Source: Sordariomycetes sp. S80-01Y
Taxonomy: Eukaryota; Ascomycota; Sordariomycetes
Assembly: GCA_037042185.1 (NCBI GenBank)
Contig: JAXQJY010000029.1
Span: 1,426,001 to 1,490,000, forward strand
DNA length: 64,000 nt
Direction of reading: 5' to 3'
In this document: positions 61,158 through 64,000 of the stretch, in pieces
Position numbering within the stretch: the first letter of the stretch is position 1
How the letters are laid out: each line of letters starts with the position of its first letter
Notes under the pieces: generated by a model
Told to the model about the DNA's origin: nothing
Seen by the model: the letters and a program-made list of their open reading frames with translations, nothing else
The model's database searches: none
Translations under genes and position numbers: made by a program

Positions 61158-62572
61158 ATACGGGGCTCCGGGTCCTAGCTTGCAACGCTCGTACCCCAGC
61201 TCGCCACCCCCGCGGCCTTTCTTGTTACACATGTTGCTCGAAACGGCAAGCTGCAAGGAGGGTGCCTATACAAGTGGCATGGATAGTTCCTTCGTTCACA
61301 TTTTGTCTTCATTCGCGTCCGGGAAAGCTGTTTCGGCGGTCAGTCGACTTGGGGATTCCCGAATAGCCGCATACACGCTTTAGGGAGGCCTTCTGCTTTT
61401 GGGCTGGCAGCATCAATGCCCGCTTGCGTGCAGCATTGGCCAGGACGGAATAGAGGAGTCGGGGATAGGGATATACGGTACCTGCGTTCGAATTCTCGTT
61501 TGATCTTTCGACACTACTATCTTGATTCGACGTTCCGACGAGACGACTCTCACGACACTCATTATGGATCAATTTGTGGACATTAGTGTTCTCGGGCGGT
61601 GTCACGCTTTTTTGGGTTATTGTGTCTGGCTTTGGTTTGCCAGCGTATTCAGGCACGGCATTTTGGTTACTTCCTTCGATACCCCCGGTAGCAGAATCAC
61701 CGGGCTTTCCCTTCTCTTCTTACTTTTATCCCGAAGTCATCTCATTGGGTGGGGACATTACTATTCTGTTGGGTGGAATTTTGTGTACTTGACCTCAGAT
61801 TGGAGATAGGCATAGGCGCTATCATCCTATGCAGCTTGATTCGTACCCTACGTTTCGCGCGTTCCTTGCTGGCTGAGGATCCGGGTCGGGCCACGGGGTG
61901 TTTACGGATGGGCTGCATCATGGGTGTTGGATTTTTCTTGTGGTGCGGTGTGGCAGTGTTTCCCTGGTAGCGGTGACGCCGCTTCTTGGGCGGATTTTGG
62001 AGTTAATTGACCGGGTTTCCTTGTTTCGCGAAGTGACCGTCTGTCCAGCGACCCCTAGATTCACTACTGAACATCTTTGATAAGCTCATCCCACCAAGCC
62101 CCGCCCCCCCCTTCGCCAGCCATAATAACTATCCGCACACACCTAGTCGGGCTGGGGAAACATTGCCTCCGTACAACCGACCGTCCGTCACCCATAGCGT
62201 CGGAAACATCGTATAGATGGCGTCGCACCGCACGAGGCGATGCGGGAGCACCAAGATCGCGGAGCCGGGCGGCGGCGCGCGGTCACGTCTCACCCGTCCC
62301 ACCACCCTCACTTCATCTATCCACCCCATCGACGTGGTAGACCTCACCGTAGCTGCCATGTGCTACAGACCAGATCACGCGGTTTTGTTGACGGGAGGGG
62401 GGCCGTGTCATGTGTATAATCACTGCCCGCGCTATCCTTGTGCTGGGTACTATGTGATATCAAGATGCGAATCGACTATGACACCCTTTCGGCTCCACTT
62501 GCTCACTCACTCACTCACTCACCACTTACTCCTGTCTAGGGTGTAAACATACTGTGAGCAGCGAGGAAGCGA
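61158..62572. other. convergent intergenic region
   Basis: About 1.4 kb between the stops of the SWP82-like gene and DPB4. The left part is T- and G-rich and probably 3' UTR. No gene recognised. It ends with the CTCA microsatellite. Confidence 0.4.
62502..62522 (+). repeat. CTCA microsatellite
   Basis: About five perfect copies of CTCA, ~50 bases from the DPB4 stop codon and so probably in its 3' UTR. Confidence 0.75.
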
Positions 62573-63804
62573 TCAGTCACTGTCGTCTCCATCCAGAGCC
62601 TCATCCCTCTCCTCACCCCTGACCCGATCCTCGATCCCGTCGTCCTGCTGCTCACGCGACTCTTCCTCACTCGCCTCGTCCTCTTCGTCCTCCTCCACCT
62701 CGTCATCCTGCTCCTCTTCATCTTGCTGGGCGTCGTCGTCCTCTGTCTCGGCGTCGTCATGCTCGACAGTGTCGACGGTGGCGTCAGGATCGACGCGGGC
62801 CTTCTTGGCCCTGTGCGCGTCGTCGGCGAGGGACGTGTCGCCCGGCGTCGCCGAGTCGGCCATGGAGACATCCGCGTCGGGCGGCTGGGAAGTGCCGTCG
62901 GTCTGGGGGTCGTTGGGGCCGCCGGTCTTGGCAGCTTTTACCTTTGCGCGGTAGGATGTGCGCTTTTCGGTCTGGATCTGGTTGAACTCTGCGCGTCAAG
63001 TCAGTACTGCGCCTGCCTGCCGACCCTGCTCTCGATCTGGCCCGGGAGCAGGGAATTGTAGTGAACATAAGGCGCGCAAAGGTGACATACTGTTGTATTC
63101 CGCCTCCAGCCTCTCCTTCAAGAACCCAAACTCTACGTCATCAAGCGCCTTGAACACATCTGCCGGGGAGATGGTCTTCTTGCCCATACTCATAGTATGA
63201 TCATTCGCACTTGTTGCTCGGTCAGCCACTTGTCCTCTCGTGCTGTTTGTTCTCCTCCCCACTCATTCTCCTCGCAGGAATGGATCCCACGCCCTGTGCA
63301 TAAAAGTGAAGCAAACCACGCAATGACTTACTTTGACGCCAAGTAGTTCACAAATACAGTCGTGCTCTTGCTCATTGCCAGCACCGCATTGGCCTGAATC
63401 TGCGTGTTCGCCGGCAGGACCCCCTTGGCCAACCTCGTAATGATGCTTTTTGGCAGCGTCAGGTCTTCGATCGAAACGGCGGTAGCCTCGTGATGCTTGA
63501 TGGAGGGCTGCTCGTCCTCGGTCTCATCCCCGCCCTGCTGCGTGGCCTGCGACTCGCCGCCCTGCTGGGCCTGGGATGGCGGCTGCGATGGCTTATGATG
63601 CGGCATCTTAGCCAAGGGGGGCGAGGTCGACGATGATGGCTTTGACGGAGCAGCCGGGTCTGGCTGCGGTGCTGCGCTGGATGTGGGCACTCTGGCCGAC
63701 GGCTGAGGCTCTGTGTAGTCGTCCTTGAGGGCGAAGCGGGCGCTGGATGTGTCCTCCCGCTGTGACACGTCCGACTTGCGAGCGTCGGATTTGCGGGCTG
63801 GCAT
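62573..63804 (-). CDS. DPB4: DPB4/POLE3 histone-fold subunit of DNA polymerase epsilon
   Basis: Three exons (63804-63332, 63209-63091, 62988-62573) give 335 residues. The first ~110 residues are Ser/Pro/Gln-rich. The histone fold (~116-197) reads LTLPKSIITRLAKGVLP, ANTQIQANAVLAMSKSTTVF, VNYLAS joined to NANDHT across intron 1, then GKKTISPADVFKALDDVEFG. This is the NF-YB-like fold of Dpb4/POLE3. After a short KRTSYRAKVKAAK stretch comes a long Asp/Glu-rich C-terminus (~250-335). Dpb4 pairs with Dpb3 in polymerase epsilon and, in many organisms, with a partner in ISWI/CHRAC remodellers, linking replication with chromatin. At 335 residues it is much longer than yeast Dpb4 (196); the extra length lies outside the fold. 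Convergent with the SWP82-like gene. Confidence 0.9.
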
Positions 63805-64000
63805 GGTGGAGGTGGAGGTGGAGGTGAGATATCGGAATGTCGAGTATCTACCACGTGTGGTTAAGGGGAGCGCAGCACCCGGATAACCGCCCAGGGGTCG
63901 TGGATGGTTGTAATGAAGCCGCTAGCCAGCCCAGTCATGTAACCAGTCGCCGAGTTAACGTGATTGATGAGTCTGTTTGCTGCGTGGGGTGGTTTGGCGT
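63805..64000. promoter_or_regulatory. DPB4 upstream region (truncated by window end)
   Basis: The last ~196 bases hold the start of the DPB4 promoter. Nothing else can be supported. Confidence 0.4.

Overview
The window looks like nuclear DNA of a filamentous ascomycete, most likely a sordariomycete. Genes are GC-rich and interrupted by short introns (about 49-160 bases, a few longer) with fungal GTAAGT/GTATGT donors and CTAAC-like branch sites. Several products have forms typical of moulds, such as a COT-1 type NDR kinase and a CLG1-type cyclin. I assigned the class from protein resemblance by eye, without a database search. About 22 protein-coding genes can be supported. I found no tRNA, rRNA or CRISPR array.

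Layout. 1-7.3 kb: end of an RS-domain splicing-type protein, EAF6 (NuA4), a 390-residue 2EXR/F-box-like protein, a gene-poor stretch with a broken Ty1/copia-type fossil, and a conserved fungal protein of unknown role. 8-20 kb: a mitochondrial two-HMG-box protein divergent from proteasome beta-7 (PRE4), then GFA1 (hexosamine/chitin precursor synthesis), a 2.2 kb gap, RPT4 (proteasome ATPase), PYM (exon-junction-complex recycling) and QCR9 (respiratory complex III). 20-29 kb: a 2139-residue UBR1 N-recognin and NPL6/RSC7 (chromatin remodelling). 29-35 kb: a 6 kb gene-poor stretch. 35-52 kb: CLG1-like cyclin, FYV6/FAM192A-like factor, TIM54, COT1 kinase, SF3A2/PRP11, a class-III aminotransferase, NUG1 GTPase and DIS3/RRP44. 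52-58.7 kb: a second gene-poor stretch. 58.7-64 kb: a second CRC-subunit protein (SWP82-like) and DPB4 (Pol epsilon/CHRAC histone fold).

How the genes relate. Most are unrelated housekeeping genes arranged as divergent or convergent pairs. Three belong to ubiquitin-proteasome proteolysis (PRE4, RPT4, UBR1). Four are chromatin subunits (EAF6, NPL6, SWP82-like, DPB4). Several serve RNA metabolism (RS protein, PYM, FYV6, SF3A2, DIS3, NUG1). I see no secondary-metabolite cluster and no convincing new multi-gene system. The points most worth a second look are splicing oddities (a GC-AG intron and a coding exon consisting of ATG alone in QCR9, a 5-base first coding exon in GFA1, a stop-free in-frame intron in NPL6), a possible spliced antisense gene between QCR9 and UBR1, two CRC-subunit paralogues in one window, and two long gene-poor stretches in front of regulatory genes.
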